Assembly (NCBI GenBank): GCA_002717185.1
Contig: PBDC01000047.1
Span: forward strand, 17,332 to 23,474
Source: Rhodospirillaceae bacterium
GTDB lineage: Bacteria; Pseudomonadota; Alphaproteobacteria; UBA8366; GCA-2717185
Direction of reading: 5' to 3'
Length of the DNA: 6,143 nt
The notes beneath the pieces were generated by a model. It made no database searches, was not told the origin of the DNA, and worked only from the letters and a program-made list of their open reading frames with translations. Positions 1-6,143 of this stretch are shown piece after piece. The position numbers and the translations under genes were made by a program. How positions within the stretch are numbered: position 1 is the stretch's first letter; each line of letters opens with the position of its first letter.

Positions 1-311
1 GGAAGATCATACTCGGCTATAACATCGCAAACTGCCTCGATGACGGCAACGTTATGCAGCATTCCGGTCTTGATCACGTCGACGCCAATATCCTCTATTA
101 CCAATCGCATCTGCTGAGTAATAAAATCTGGATCGACACTAACTATGCCGAAAACACCCTGAGTGTTTTGAGCAGTTAGCGCGGTGACCGCTGTCATCGC
201 GTAACCGCCCAGCGCCGTGACGGTCTTAATATCGGCTTGAATACCCGCACCGCCGCCCGAATCCGAACCTGCGACGATTAGCACCCGACCTTTGGCCTGC
301 TGCCCAATCAT
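1..311 (-). CDS. thiD: Hydroxymethylpyrimidine / phosphomethylpyrimidine kinase ThiD, N-terminal part (cut by left window edge)
   Basis: ThiD phosphorylates 4-amino-5-hydroxymethyl-2-methylpyrimidine and then its monophosphate, giving the pyrimidine half of thiamine in the cytoplasm. I translated the reverse complement by hand: 103 complete residues are visible, of a family usually about 260-270 long, so the 3' end lies outside the window and this is not a broken gene. The ribokinase-fold N-terminus is clear: [18 protein letters not shown] at residues 10-27 (glycine-rich substrate loop), then [12 protein letters not shown] at 42-53 and KTGML at 81-85, all typical of ThiD. The ATG at 311-309 overlaps the glmM stop codon (ATGA), and a strong GAGGAGG lies 10 bases upstream inside glmM, so translation is probably coupled to glmM. 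A standalone pyridoxal kinase is less likely given the [14 protein letters not shown] signature. No frameshift is seen. Confidence 0.95.
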   Translation of the reverse strand, partial: MIGQQAKGRVLIVAGSDSGGGAGIQADIKTVTALGGYAMTAVTALTAQNTQGVFGIVSVDPDFITQQMRLVIEDIGVDVIKTGMLHNVAVIEAVCDVIAEYDL

Positions 312-1654
312 CCGACGGCAACCTCCTCAATGGTCGTGACGATATCATCAACCACACCAGTGACCAATTTCGCGTCATCGCCCTCGGCCATGACCCTGAT
401 GACCGGTTCGGTGCCTGACTTTCGGATAATAACCCGACCGGATTGCCCAAGGGACGATTCTCCTGACAAGATGGCGGCTATGACCTTATCGTCCTCTAAC
501 GGGGTACCTCCGCCGAAACGAACATTACGGAGTACTTGTGGCACCGGATCAAAAATATGGCAGACATCACTGACTTTACGATTTTGCTGCACCAGAACAG
601 CCATTACCTGCAGGGCAGCCACCAGACCGTCACCAGTTGTACTATAATCGCTAAGGATGATGTGACCTGATTGCTCACCGCCAATATTGAAACCCTCTGC
701 TCGCATATGCTCGACTACATATCGATCGCCAACGGCTGTTCGGGCCAAATTTAGCCCGACACCGTTTAGATAACGTTCCAGACCAAGATTGGACATCACA
801 GTTGCGACAATACCGCCGCCGCGCAGGCGCTCTTCTTGCTGCCAAGACCGTGCGATAAGGCCCATAATCTGGTCACCATCTAGGATCACTCCAGACTCGT
901 CAGCCAAAATCACCCGGTCGGCGTCACCATCGAGCGCAATACCTACATCGGCTCCATGCACAATAACCTGCTCGCGCATCAGTGTAGTACTGGTAGCGCC
1001 ACAATCGCGGTTGATATTGGTGCCGTCGGGTTGGATCCCGATGGGCACAACATCCGCGCCTAATTCATAGAATATTGCCGGCGCTACTCGATACGCCGCA
1101 CCGTTTGCGCAGTCGACAACGATCTTTAGCCCATCCAGTCGTAATCCACGCGGAAACGCCTGCTTGATAAACTCGATATAGCGGCCTGGTGCATCGTCCA
1201 ACCGCGTCGCTCGACCCAGGGCTTCCGATTCAGCATAGGCACCCACCCCTTCTTCCATCAAAGCCTCGATTGCACGCTCCTCTTCGTCAGACAACTTAAA
1301 GCCGTCCGGACCAAACAGTTTAATGCCATTATCCTGGTATGGGTTATGCGATGCAGAGATCATCACTCCCAAATCAGCGCGCAAGGAGCGTGTCAGCATC
1401 GCCACCGCGGGAGTAGGCATCGGTCCGACCAGGTCCACATCCATACCCATAGCTGTAAAGCCTGCTGCCAGAGCAGGTTCTAACATATAGCCGGATAGCC
1501 GTGTGTCCTTGCCTATAACGACCAGGTGACGGTGGTTACCGCGACGAAAGAGCTGTCCAACAGCCATAGCGAGATGCAAAACGGTAGCGGGTGTGATGGG
1601 CTCGCTGTTGGCACGCCCGCGAATACCGTCTGTTCCGAAGTATTTTCGGGTCAT
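308..1654 (-). CDS. glmM: Phosphoglucosamine mutase GlmM
   Basis: GlmM interconverts glucosamine-6-phosphate and glucosamine-1-phosphate, the step before GlmU makes UDP-GlcNAc for peptidoglycan and LPS; it is cytoplasmic. Counting from the ATG at 1654, the protein is 448 aa, against about 445 in E. coli. All four loops of the alpha-D-phosphohexomutase superfamily are intact. ISASHNP carries the phosphorylated serine at Ser102, the E. coli position. DGDADR at 242-247 is the Mg-binding loop, GGEQSGH at 325-331 the sugar-binding loop, and RKSGTEP at 411-417 the phosphate-binding loop. The reading frame extends upstream to a TTG at 1684, but the family begins [14 protein letters not shown]. Two tandem ATGs exist at 1657 and 1654; the second sits 5 bases from AGGGA (the first only 2), so I chose 1654. 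The gene follows ftsH after 102 bases and overlaps thiD by 4. GlmM is normally activated by autophosphorylation of this serine; no regulation specific to this gene is visible. Confidence 0.97.
   Translation of the reverse strand: MTRKYFGTDGIRGRANSEPITPATVLHLAMAVGQLFRRGNHRHLVVIGKDTRLSGYMLEPALAAGFTAMGMDVDLVGPMPTPAVAMLTRSLRADLGVMISASHNPYQDNGIKLFGPDGFKLSDEEERAIEALMEEGVGAYAESEALGRATRLDDAPGRYIEFIKQAFPRGLRLDGLKIVVDCANGAAYRVAPAIFYELGADVVPIGIQPDGTNINRDCGATSTTLMREQVIVHGADVGIALDGDADRVILADESGVILDGDQIMGLIARSWQQEERLRGGGIVATVMSNLGLERYLNGVGLNLARTAVGDRYVVEHMRAEGFNIGGEQSGHIILSDYSTTGDGLVAALQVMAVLVQQNRKVSDVCHIFDPVPQVLRNVRFGGGTPLEDDKVIAAILSGESSLGQSGRVIIRKSGTEPVIRVMAEGDDAKLVTGVVDDIVTTIEEVAVG
322..328 (-). promoter_or_regulatory. 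Shine-Dalgarno for thiD, inside the end of glmM
   Basis: Read on the minus strand this is GAGGAGG, a near-perfect anti-16S match, 10 bases before the thiD ATG at 311-309. The same bases encode the Glu-Glu-Val near the GlmM C-terminus. Together with the ATGA overlap it fixes the thiD start and suggests both re-initiation and direct ribosome loading. Confidence 0.8.
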
Positions 1655-1756
1655 CATATTCCCTGATCGATCACACCAATCCAATACTGCCGCAACGACT
1701 TAGGTTCGACGAGATAAAATTTAGCTAAGGTTTGTGCGACTCGCCGACCGTCTAAA
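1655..1756 (-). other. Intergenic gap between ftsH and glmM
   Basis: This 102-base spacer is the longest gap in the window. It holds an 8-base palindrome TTAGCTAA in an AT-richer stretch (about 1715-1730) and the palindrome GATCGATC just before the glmM ribosome site. A weak inverted repeat (CTTAG ... CTAAG with a loop of about 20 bases) is present, but with no GC-rich stem or U-tract, so I do not call a terminator. One GANTC site (1738-1742), the CcrM methylation target in many alphaproteobacteria, falls here. No folP gene or remnant is visible, and no -10/-35 pair is good enough to annotate. Confidence 0.5.
1660..1664 (-). promoter_or_regulatory. Shine-Dalgarno deciding the glmM start
   Basis: AGGGA on the minus strand lies 2 bases before the ATG at 1657 and 5 bases before the ATG at 1654. 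The spacing favours the second ATG, agreeing with the usual [11 protein letters not shown]-terminus. It also argues against the upstream TTG at 1684. Confidence 0.65.
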
Positions 1757-3667
1757 TCAGCTCTCAGGCTGCGGTTCCGGGCCAATATCGGTTATAGGAC
1801 CGCTAGTCGGGACTGAAGAGCGGATGCCATTCGATGGCGTCTCACCTTCGTCCGTTCCCTTAGAAATATCATCGCCACGCAAAAGCGCGTCTATCTCATT
1901 GCGCGACAAAGTTTCGTATTCAAGCAGCCCCTTGGCTATCGTATGCAAATCCTCAAGGCGTTCGTTCAATATGTCACGCGCTGTCTTTTCGCCCCAATAA
2001 ACCAGGTGGCGGACTTCCTCGTCGATCGTCTTGAGGGTCGCTTCGGAGACATTTTTACGCTGCGTCACCGAGTGGCCCAGAAAAATTTCTTCCTCATTCT
2101 CGCTATAGCGCAAAGGACCGAGTTCATCGCTGAATCCGTATTCCGTAATCATCGCCCGGGCAATTTTGGTTGCCTGCTGAATATCCTGTGCTGCGCCCGT
2201 GGTAATGTTTTCCTTGCCGTAGATGATCTCCTCGGCAACACGTCCACCAAACGAACTCGCGATACGTGCCTTCAACTCAGTGTAAGACTGCGCGTATTTA
2301 TCGCGTTCCGGCAGCCACATGGTAACGCCTAGAGCTCTACCGCGCGGAATGATTGTCACCTTGTGTAAGGGCTCATGACCCTTTACGTGCATCATGACCA
2401 AAGCGTGGCCACCCTCGTGATAGGCAGTCATCTCCTTCTCTTCCTCAGTCATGACCATAGAACGCCGCTCGGTGCCCATCATGACCTTGTCCTTGGATTC
2501 CTCAAGCTCCTGCATAGAGACAACACGCCGGTTTTTACGTGCCGCCAAAAGTGCAGCCTCGTTGACCAAATTGGCTAGGTCTGCGCCAGAGAAGCCCGGA
2601 GTGCCACGTGCGATGACCTTAGCGTCAACGTCTGGTGCCAGAGGTACCTTCCGCATATGCACCTTGAGGATCTTCTCACGGCCGAGGATATCAGGGTTCG
2701 GCACGACGACCTGTCTGTCGAAACGGCCCGGCCGCAACAAAGCGGGATCCAGAACATCAGGGCGGTTTGTCGCGGCGATCAGGATTACACCTTCGTTCGC
2801 CTCGAAACCATCCATCTCGACCAATAGCTGGTTCAGGGTTTGCTCGCGTTCATCATTACCACCGCCAAGACCAGCGCCACGGTGCCGGCCGACGGCATCT
2901 ATTTCGTCGATGAAGATGATACAGGGCGCATTTTTCTTTCCTTGTTCAAACATATCGCGAACACGACTGGCACCAACGCCTACAAACATCTCCACGAAGT
3001 CTGAACCGGAGATGGTGAAGAACGGCACGTTTGCCTCACCGGCAATGGCACGAGCCAACAATGTCTTACCGGTACCCGGCGGGCCGACAAGCAGCACGCC
3101 CTTAGGAATCTTGCCGCCGAGGCGCTGAAATTTTTGCGGGTCCTTCAAGAAGTCGACGACCTCTTCGAGTTCCTGCTTGGCTTCATCGATACCGGCTACA
3201 TCCTCGAACGTCACACGGCCGGTTTTCTCTGTAAGCAGTCGCGCACGTGATTTGCCGAACCCCATCGCTTTGCCGCCACCCGACTGCATTTGGCGCATAA
3301 AAAAGATCCAAACACCGATCAAAAGCAACATCGGGAACCAGGAAATCAGGATACCTAGCAGAGAAGGCATATTCTCCTCCGGCGGCGCTGCACTGATTTT
3401 GACACCAGAAGCAGCCAGCGTTTCCACCAGCTTGGGATCATCTGGGGCATAGGTCGTGAACGTCCCTGCTCCTTCACGATAATGACCGGTAATGGTACGT
3501 CCTTGGATGGTAACGTCGTTAATTTGGTTGAGTTGACTTAAAAAATCGGAATAGGTAATGGGGGCTTGGGCGCTGCGCTGCGACGAGCCCTGGAACAGAT
3601 TAAAAAGGCCTATCATCAAAATTATGATGATAATCCAAAGAGCTAAATTCTTGCCAAAAATATTCAC
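1757..3667 (-). CDS. ftsH: ATP-dependent zinc metalloprotease FtsH
   Basis: FtsH is the essential inner-membrane AAA+ protease. It works as a hexamer that extracts and degrades membrane and cytosolic proteins (in E. coli LpxC, sigma-32, SecY). The protein is 636 aa, the normal length. Order of parts: transmembrane segment 1 at about 8-25; periplasmic domain to about 100; transmembrane segment 2 at about 102-124. The AAA+ module follows, with Walker A GPPGTGKT at 195-202, pore loop FVG at 228-230, Walker B IIFIDEID at 250-257, and a second region of homology with arginines 313 and 316. The protease domain has HEGGH at 417-421 and the likely third zinc ligand Asp495. A Pro/Ser/acidic tail covers about 600-636. 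The start is GTG: an in-frame stop lies at 3713-3715, no ATG lies between it and the GTG, the next Met is within transmembrane segment 1, and GAAAGG sits 7 bases upstream. The gene lies 69 bases after tilS. Confidence 0.98.
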   Translation of the reverse strand: MNIFGKNLALWIIIIILMIGLFNLFQGSSQRSAQAPITYSDFLSQLNQINDVTIQGRTITGHYREGAGTFTTYAPDDPKLVETLAASGVKISAAPPEENMPSLLGILISWFPMLLLIGVWIFFMRQMQSGGGKAMGFGKSRARLLTEKTGRVTFEDVAGIDEAKQELEEVVDFLKDPQKFQRLGGKIPKGVLLVGPPGTGKTLLARAIAGEANVPFFTISGSDFVEMFVGVGASRVRDMFEQGKKNAPCIIFIDEIDAVGRHRGAGLGGGNDEREQTLNQLLVEMDGFEANEGVILIAATNRPDVLDPALLRPGRFDRQVVVPNPDILGREKILKVHMRKVPLAPDVDAKVIARGTPGFSGADLANLVNEAALLAARKNRRVVSMQELEESKDKVMMGTERRSMVMTEEEKEMTAYHEGGHALVMMHVKGHEPLHKVTIIPRGRALGVTMWLPERDKYAQSYTELKARIASSFGGRVAEEIIYGKENITTGAAQDIQQATKIARAMITEYGFSDELGPLRYSENEEEIFLGHSVTQRKNVSEATLKTIDEEVRHLVYWGEKTARDILNERLEDLHTIAKGLLEYETLSRNEIDALLRGDDISKGTDEGETPSNGIRSSVPTSGPITDIGPEPQPES

Positions 3668-3736
3668 ACTAAGGCCTTTCGATACCGAAGCCGGGATAAA
3701 GTAATGCCACGCTCATTTCCAGAGCTTAATCAGTTT
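3668..3736 (-). other. Intergenic gap between tilS and ftsH
   Basis: This 69-base leader precedes ftsH. It contains CTGGAAA, one mismatch from the sigma-32 -35 core CTTGAAA, but no matching CCCCAT-type -10 at the right distance. No terminator hairpin is seen; the only short stem (CCG/CGG) is three base pairs. ftsH is heat-inducible in other proteobacteria, so a stress promoter here is possible, but the sequence alone does not establish it. Confidence 0.4.
3675..3680 (-). promoter_or_regulatory. Shine-Dalgarno for the GTG start of ftsH
   Basis: GAAAGG on the minus strand, 7 bases before the GTG at 3667-3665, supports the GTG as initiator. It partly overlaps the 8-base palindrome AAGGCCTT (3671-3678), which on its own cannot form a hairpin. 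Confidence 0.65.
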
Positions 3737-5095
3737 TTATTTAGATAGTGTGTACCTGCCCTTTTGCAATGTAAAGCACGCTGGAACCAGAGGACGCAGC
3801 GGGGCAAACACAACTTTGTGTGGATGACGGCCTGGTAACAGAATTTTACTTCCTAACAGACCGAGATGCGGCACTGACCGTAACTTTCTATCCTTCCAAA
3901 TTGCAGGCAAACCGGCCAAGACCGCAGACGGAATTGTTGACTTCCGTAGTGCCGGAACAGTCGCGACCGCAAGGCGCCAACCTTCAGTACCAAGTCGTTT
4001 TACGTCTCCGATACGGCGAGCACCCAAACGGAGCCTAAACCTTCCATCCCATAGTAAATCCCCTCTTGCCGGGACGACAGATTTGGCCGCCGACACCTCA
4101 CGGCAGACGAGAAGCCCGGAAGTAAAGGGTAGTAATCGGCATCCCGCCAAGGTCCGTCCCCCGCCTGGAGTACCGTCTTGCAACCAAGCGTGGAGACGCT
4201 CGATTCGTGCAAGACGCGGCGTGTAGTCATTGCCTCCAATACAAATCAGCACACGTGCGAGGGCGCGTAGCGCAGTTTCCTCCGATATTTGGCACAGTAG
4301 CTGCGGTGAAAGTTGGCAATAGCCAGAGGGATAAACAATCGCAGAACGCGCCAGCGCTGCGCCAACATCAATTTCCAACGAATTCCGCGCCCGAGCCAAT
4401 CGTGCCGCTGTCCCTGCCAAACGCTGGGCTGTCAAGCCTTCTGCAGCAAGAACCGGTAACAAAGCTCGTATTCTTACGCGTGCGAACTTATGATTTTGGT
4501 TCGAAGGGTCATCGATGTGTTTAACATTCCAGCAATCGAGCGTCGCCTGCAGCCTGGTCCGTGGCACACCCAGGAGTGGGCGTAAAATTCGAACGTTTGA
4601 CGTCTCAGAAACAGGAGCCATCGCAGCCAATCCATCGCTGCCACTCCCCCGCGCAAGCCGCAGCAGAACGGTCTCCGCCTGATCTTCTTGATGGTGGGCG
4701 ACCGCTAAATGCAGATTTTTGTTTACTAGACACCAACGTTGCAGAAGTTCGTAGCGTACCTTCCGAGCTGCGGCTTGAATATCACCAGTTCCAATTTGAG
4801 TCCTGTTGCGCAAGATTTCACAGGCCATACCGCACTCGCCAAGATAGACAGCGACTGCCTCTGCTTCCTTACGAGAATTTTCCCGAATGCCATGATCGAC
4901 GATTAACGCGGTTGCTGTACCGCCGCGCGCGCGCGCCCAAGCGTCGATTAACAAGGCGAGCGCCAAGCTATCGGCCCCACCGGAGCATGCGACTGCTATT
5001 TCTGGACAAGCTTCAAACGGACCAATCATTGCCATAAGGCGAGCGAATTCAGCCTTTTCTATCCGTTGAGATGACAGATCTCTACTTATTCGCAA
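3737..5095 (-). CDS. tilS: tRNA(Ile)-lysidine synthetase TilS
   Basis: TilS is a cytoplasmic, ATP-dependent enzyme that joins lysine to C34 of the CAU-anticodon tRNA-Ile2, changing both its codon reading (AUA) and its charging from Met to Ile. The protein is 452 aa (E. coli 432). The N-type ATP pyrophosphatase P-loop SGGADS lies at 38-43, HHQEDQAETVLLRLARGSG at 134-152 is the second signature region, and DDPSNQNHKFARVRIR at 195-210 is the third conserved block. The C-terminal part (about 220-452) is less conserved, as in alphaproteobacterial members. The start is taken as TTG. An in-frame stop is at 5129-5131, no ATG or GTG lies between it and the TTG, and CAGG sits 6 bases upstream. The first ATG (residue 21) would lose the EFARLM stretch that homologues usually have. 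The gene begins 13 bases after cpoB ends, so it is very likely co-transcribed with it. Confidence 0.95.
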   Translation of the reverse strand: MRISRDLSSQRIEKAEFARLMAMIGPFEACPEIAVACSGGADSLALALLIDAWARARGGTATALIVDHGIRENSRKEAEAVAVYLGECGMACEILRNRTQIGTGDIQAAARKVRYELLQRWCLVNKNLHLAVAHHQEDQAETVLLRLARGSGSDGLAAMAPVSETSNVRILRPLLGVPRTRLQATLDCWNVKHIDDPSNQNHKFARVRIRALLPVLAAEGLTAQRLAGTAARLARARNSLEIDVGAALARSAIVYPSGYCQLSPQLLCQISEETALRALARVLICIGGNDYTPRLARIERLHAWLQDGTPGGGRTLAGCRLLPFTSGLLVCREVSAAKSVVPARGDLLWDGRFRLRLGARRIGDVKRLGTEGWRLAVATVPALRKSTIPSAVLAGLPAIWKDRKLRSVPHLGLLGSKILLPGRHPHKVVFAPLRPLVPACFTLQKGRYTLSK

Positions 5096-5101
5096 TCGAA
5101 A

Positions 5102-5105
5102 CCTG
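5102..5105 (-). promoter_or_regulatory. Weak Shine-Dalgarno for the TTG start of tilS
   Basis: CAGG on the minus strand lies 6 bases before the TTG at 5095-5093. It is short, but no better site serves the ATG at 5035 (AAAGG is about 15 bases off). It sits in the 13-base gap after the cpoB TAG, so ribosomes ending cpoB could also feed tilS. Confidence 0.45.
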
Positions 5106-5108
5106 CGA

Positions 5109-6143
5109 CTACCCGCAGCCCAAGCGCATCATATCCGAGCGTGCCCCAGAAAGAATGCGCTGGTTAGCGCTAGGAAACGTTTTGACTAGTTCAACATATG
5201 TCGTGCAAGCGAATTTGTCCTCACCAATCTGAGAAAGTGATTTTGCCAGCTTAAAGAGATTATCAGGCGCCTTATTACCTTTCGGAAAACGCTGATAGGC
5301 ATCGAGGAATATCCGTGCCGCTTCCGAATACTGCTTTCGCACATAGTAGGTTTCACCCATCCAATACATGGCATTTCCAGCGAGTGGATCATCAGGATGG
5401 CGATCGACGAATATACGAAGTGCATTCTCCGCTTCGACGTAGTTGCGCGTTTTCAATTTGCCAAAGGCATACTTATACTGCTGTCGAGCCGTCCCTTCTG
5501 GAAGCTCATCCGAATTGAGTGACCTGGCGACGGACGCGACACTACTAGAAACGCCACGCGGCGCAGGTGCCGCGCTGGGCGGAGATTTATTTTCCAGGAC
5601 AACTGGCCTTTCAATCGGCTTTACTGGCTGGCTTGTTGCTGATGGCGGAACAGGCTGTCCTTCCTGAACGGAAGCCAATTCGTCCCCAGAAATTCGACCA
5701 AGTGATCTCTGCCCTGGCGCAAGCTCAGCTTGAACGCCCGAGGCCCCATTGGACGAAACGACAGCAGTTCCAGCTTCGTCACTTGACAGAGGAGTAACCG
5801 ATTGACGGGAGCTTTGAACAGGCTGCCCGCTATCGGTGACCGGTTTTCCTCCCTCGAGCACCTGCAGTCGAATATCTACATCAGCAACGAGTTTATCGAG
5901 CCGCTCGTTAATCATGCGAATACTGTGTTGAAAACGCTCTATATTGCCGGTTAACTCGCGGATTTGTTCATGAATTTCAAGGACTTGCCGCTGTAGTCGG
6001 GGGTTGCCTGCGGCTTCGGCCGGCCTAGGGGGATTGCCTGCGGTTTCGGCCGACCTAGATGGCTCCAATACTTTGACAGCGTCATTATCACGATAAACGT
6101 AGCGCAGAATGTCGTCCAGGTCGCGACGCAAGCGTTCGATATG
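5109..6143 (-). CDS. cpoB: Cell division coordinator CpoB (YbgF), 5' end cut by right window edge
   Basis: CpoB is a periplasmic TPR protein; in E. coli it binds TolA and PBP1B and couples outer-membrane constriction to septal peptidoglycan synthesis. The frame stays open to the window edge, giving 344 visible residues; the signal peptide and true start lie outside. The first in-frame TTG (6131) is not a credible start because the family has an N-terminal signal peptide ahead of this heptad-like region. Counting from that TTG codon as residue 1, the order is: charged segment, a duplicated 10-residue Pro/Ala/Glu/Gly unit (about 24-43), a coiled coil (about 46-94), and a long Ser/Pro/Gln/Val-rich linker (about 95-210). 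TPR-type helices run from about 215 to 330, including YAFGKLKTRNYVEAENAL and MYWMGETYYVRKQYSEAA. Two cysteines (309 and 339) lie in the C-terminal part; in an oxidising periplasm they could pair, which is inference. The gene normally follows pal in Tol-Pal clusters and here leads directly into tilS. Confidence 0.92.
   Translation of the reverse strand, partial: HIERLRRDLDDILRYVYRDNDAVKVLEPSRSAETAGNPPRPAEAAGNPRLQRQVLEIHEQIRELTGNIERFQHSIRMINERLDKLVADVDIRLQVLEGGKPVTDSGQPVQSSRQSVTPLSSDEAGTAVVSSNGASGVQAELAPGQRSLGRISGDELASVQEGQPVPPSATSQPVKPIERPVVLENKSPPSAAPAPRGVSSSVASVARSLNSDELPEGTARQQYKYAFGKLKTRNYVEAENALRIFVDRHPDDPLAGNAMYWMGETYYVRKQYSEAARIFLDAYQRFPKGNKAPDNLFKLAKSLSQIGEDKFACTTYVELVKTFPSANQRILSGARSDMMRLGCG
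6001..6060 (-). repeat. Two-copy 30-bp in-frame tandem repeat inside cpoB
   Basis: Bases 6001-6030 and 6031-6060 align without gaps at 25 of 30 positions. Being a multiple of three, the repeat duplicates ten residues: PSRSAETAGN followed by PPRPAEAAGN. It sits between the N-terminal charged segment and the coiled coil, a flexible place where a length change is likely tolerated. The five differences suggest the duplication is not very recent. Confidence 0.85.

Noticed and set aside
1..311. thiD as a truncated pseudogene
   Set aside because: The frame is open and in register to the window edge with all expected N-terminal motifs, so the cut is the window boundary.
330..647. 105-codon open frame on the plus strand opposite glmM
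   Set aside because: Antisense to the conserved GlmM C-terminal loops; no recognisable protein and no independent support.
1655..1684. Longer glmM start at TTG 1684 (ten extra residues)
   Set aside because: The added residues ([10 protein letters not shown]) do not resemble the family N-terminus, and AGGGA correctly serves the ATG at 1654.
1698..1731. CTTAG/CTAAG inverted repeat between ftsH and glmM as a terminator
   Set aside because: Stem of only about five AT-rich pairs with a loop near 20 bases and no following U-tract.
2451..3128. 225-codon open frame on the plus strand opposite ftsH
   Set aside because: Antisense to the most conserved AAA+ part of ftsH; its composition (Ser/Arg/Pro-rich) is that of a shadow frame, and no ribosome site or family resemblance is seen.
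3668..3736. Sigma-54 promoter suggested by TGGCATTAC before ftsH
   Set aside because: No GC-containing -12 element at the required spacing.
4561..5037. 158-codon open frame on the plus strand opposite tilS
   Set aside because: Lies fully antisense to the conserved N-terminal catalytic half of tilS and is rich in Arg/Pro/Leu, as expected for a shadow frame.

Overview
The window is a compact run of five housekeeping genes, all on the minus strand. In transcription order (right to left) they are cpoB (ybgF; its 5' end lies beyond the right edge), tilS, ftsH, glmM and thiD (its 3' end lies beyond the left edge). The protein families, the cpoB-tilS-ftsH-glmM order and the near residue-for-residue alphaproteobacterial style of the FtsH and TilS N-termini point to an alphaproteobacterium. 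A Rhodospirillales-like lineage is my best guess. GC is moderate, about 50-55% by eye on a few sampled lines. Species cannot be named from this sequence.

Layout: 5109-6143 is the C-terminal bulk of CpoB (coiled coil, low-complexity linker, TPR domain), normally found next to the Tol-Pal genes. After 13 bases comes tilS (3737-5095, TTG start), the tRNA-Ile2 lysidine synthetase. After 69 bases comes ftsH (1757-3667, GTG start), the membrane AAA+ zinc protease. After 102 bases comes glmM (308-1654), phosphoglucosamine mutase. thiD (HMP/HMP-P kinase) begins inside the glmM stop codon with a 4-base ATGA overlap and reads out of the left edge. No gene-free stretch exceeds about 100 bases. There is no RNA gene, mobile element, CRISPR array or convincing terminator.

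Functionally the cluster joins envelope work (CpoB in Tol-Pal and peptidoglycan coordination; GlmM supplying glucosamine-1-phosphate for UDP-GlcNAc; FtsH for membrane protein and LPS-enzyme quality control) with tRNA decoding (TilS) and thiamine synthesis (ThiD). The co-directional layout and short gaps suggest one or a few transcripts. The two longer gaps, before ftsH and before glmM, are the only visible places for internal promoters, and I see no clear promoter in either.

I found no new biological system. The points worth a second look are modest: a 30-bp tandem duplication in cpoB, rare start codons on tilS and ftsH, the tight glmM-thiD coupling, no folP between ftsH and glmM, and a few motif-level details.
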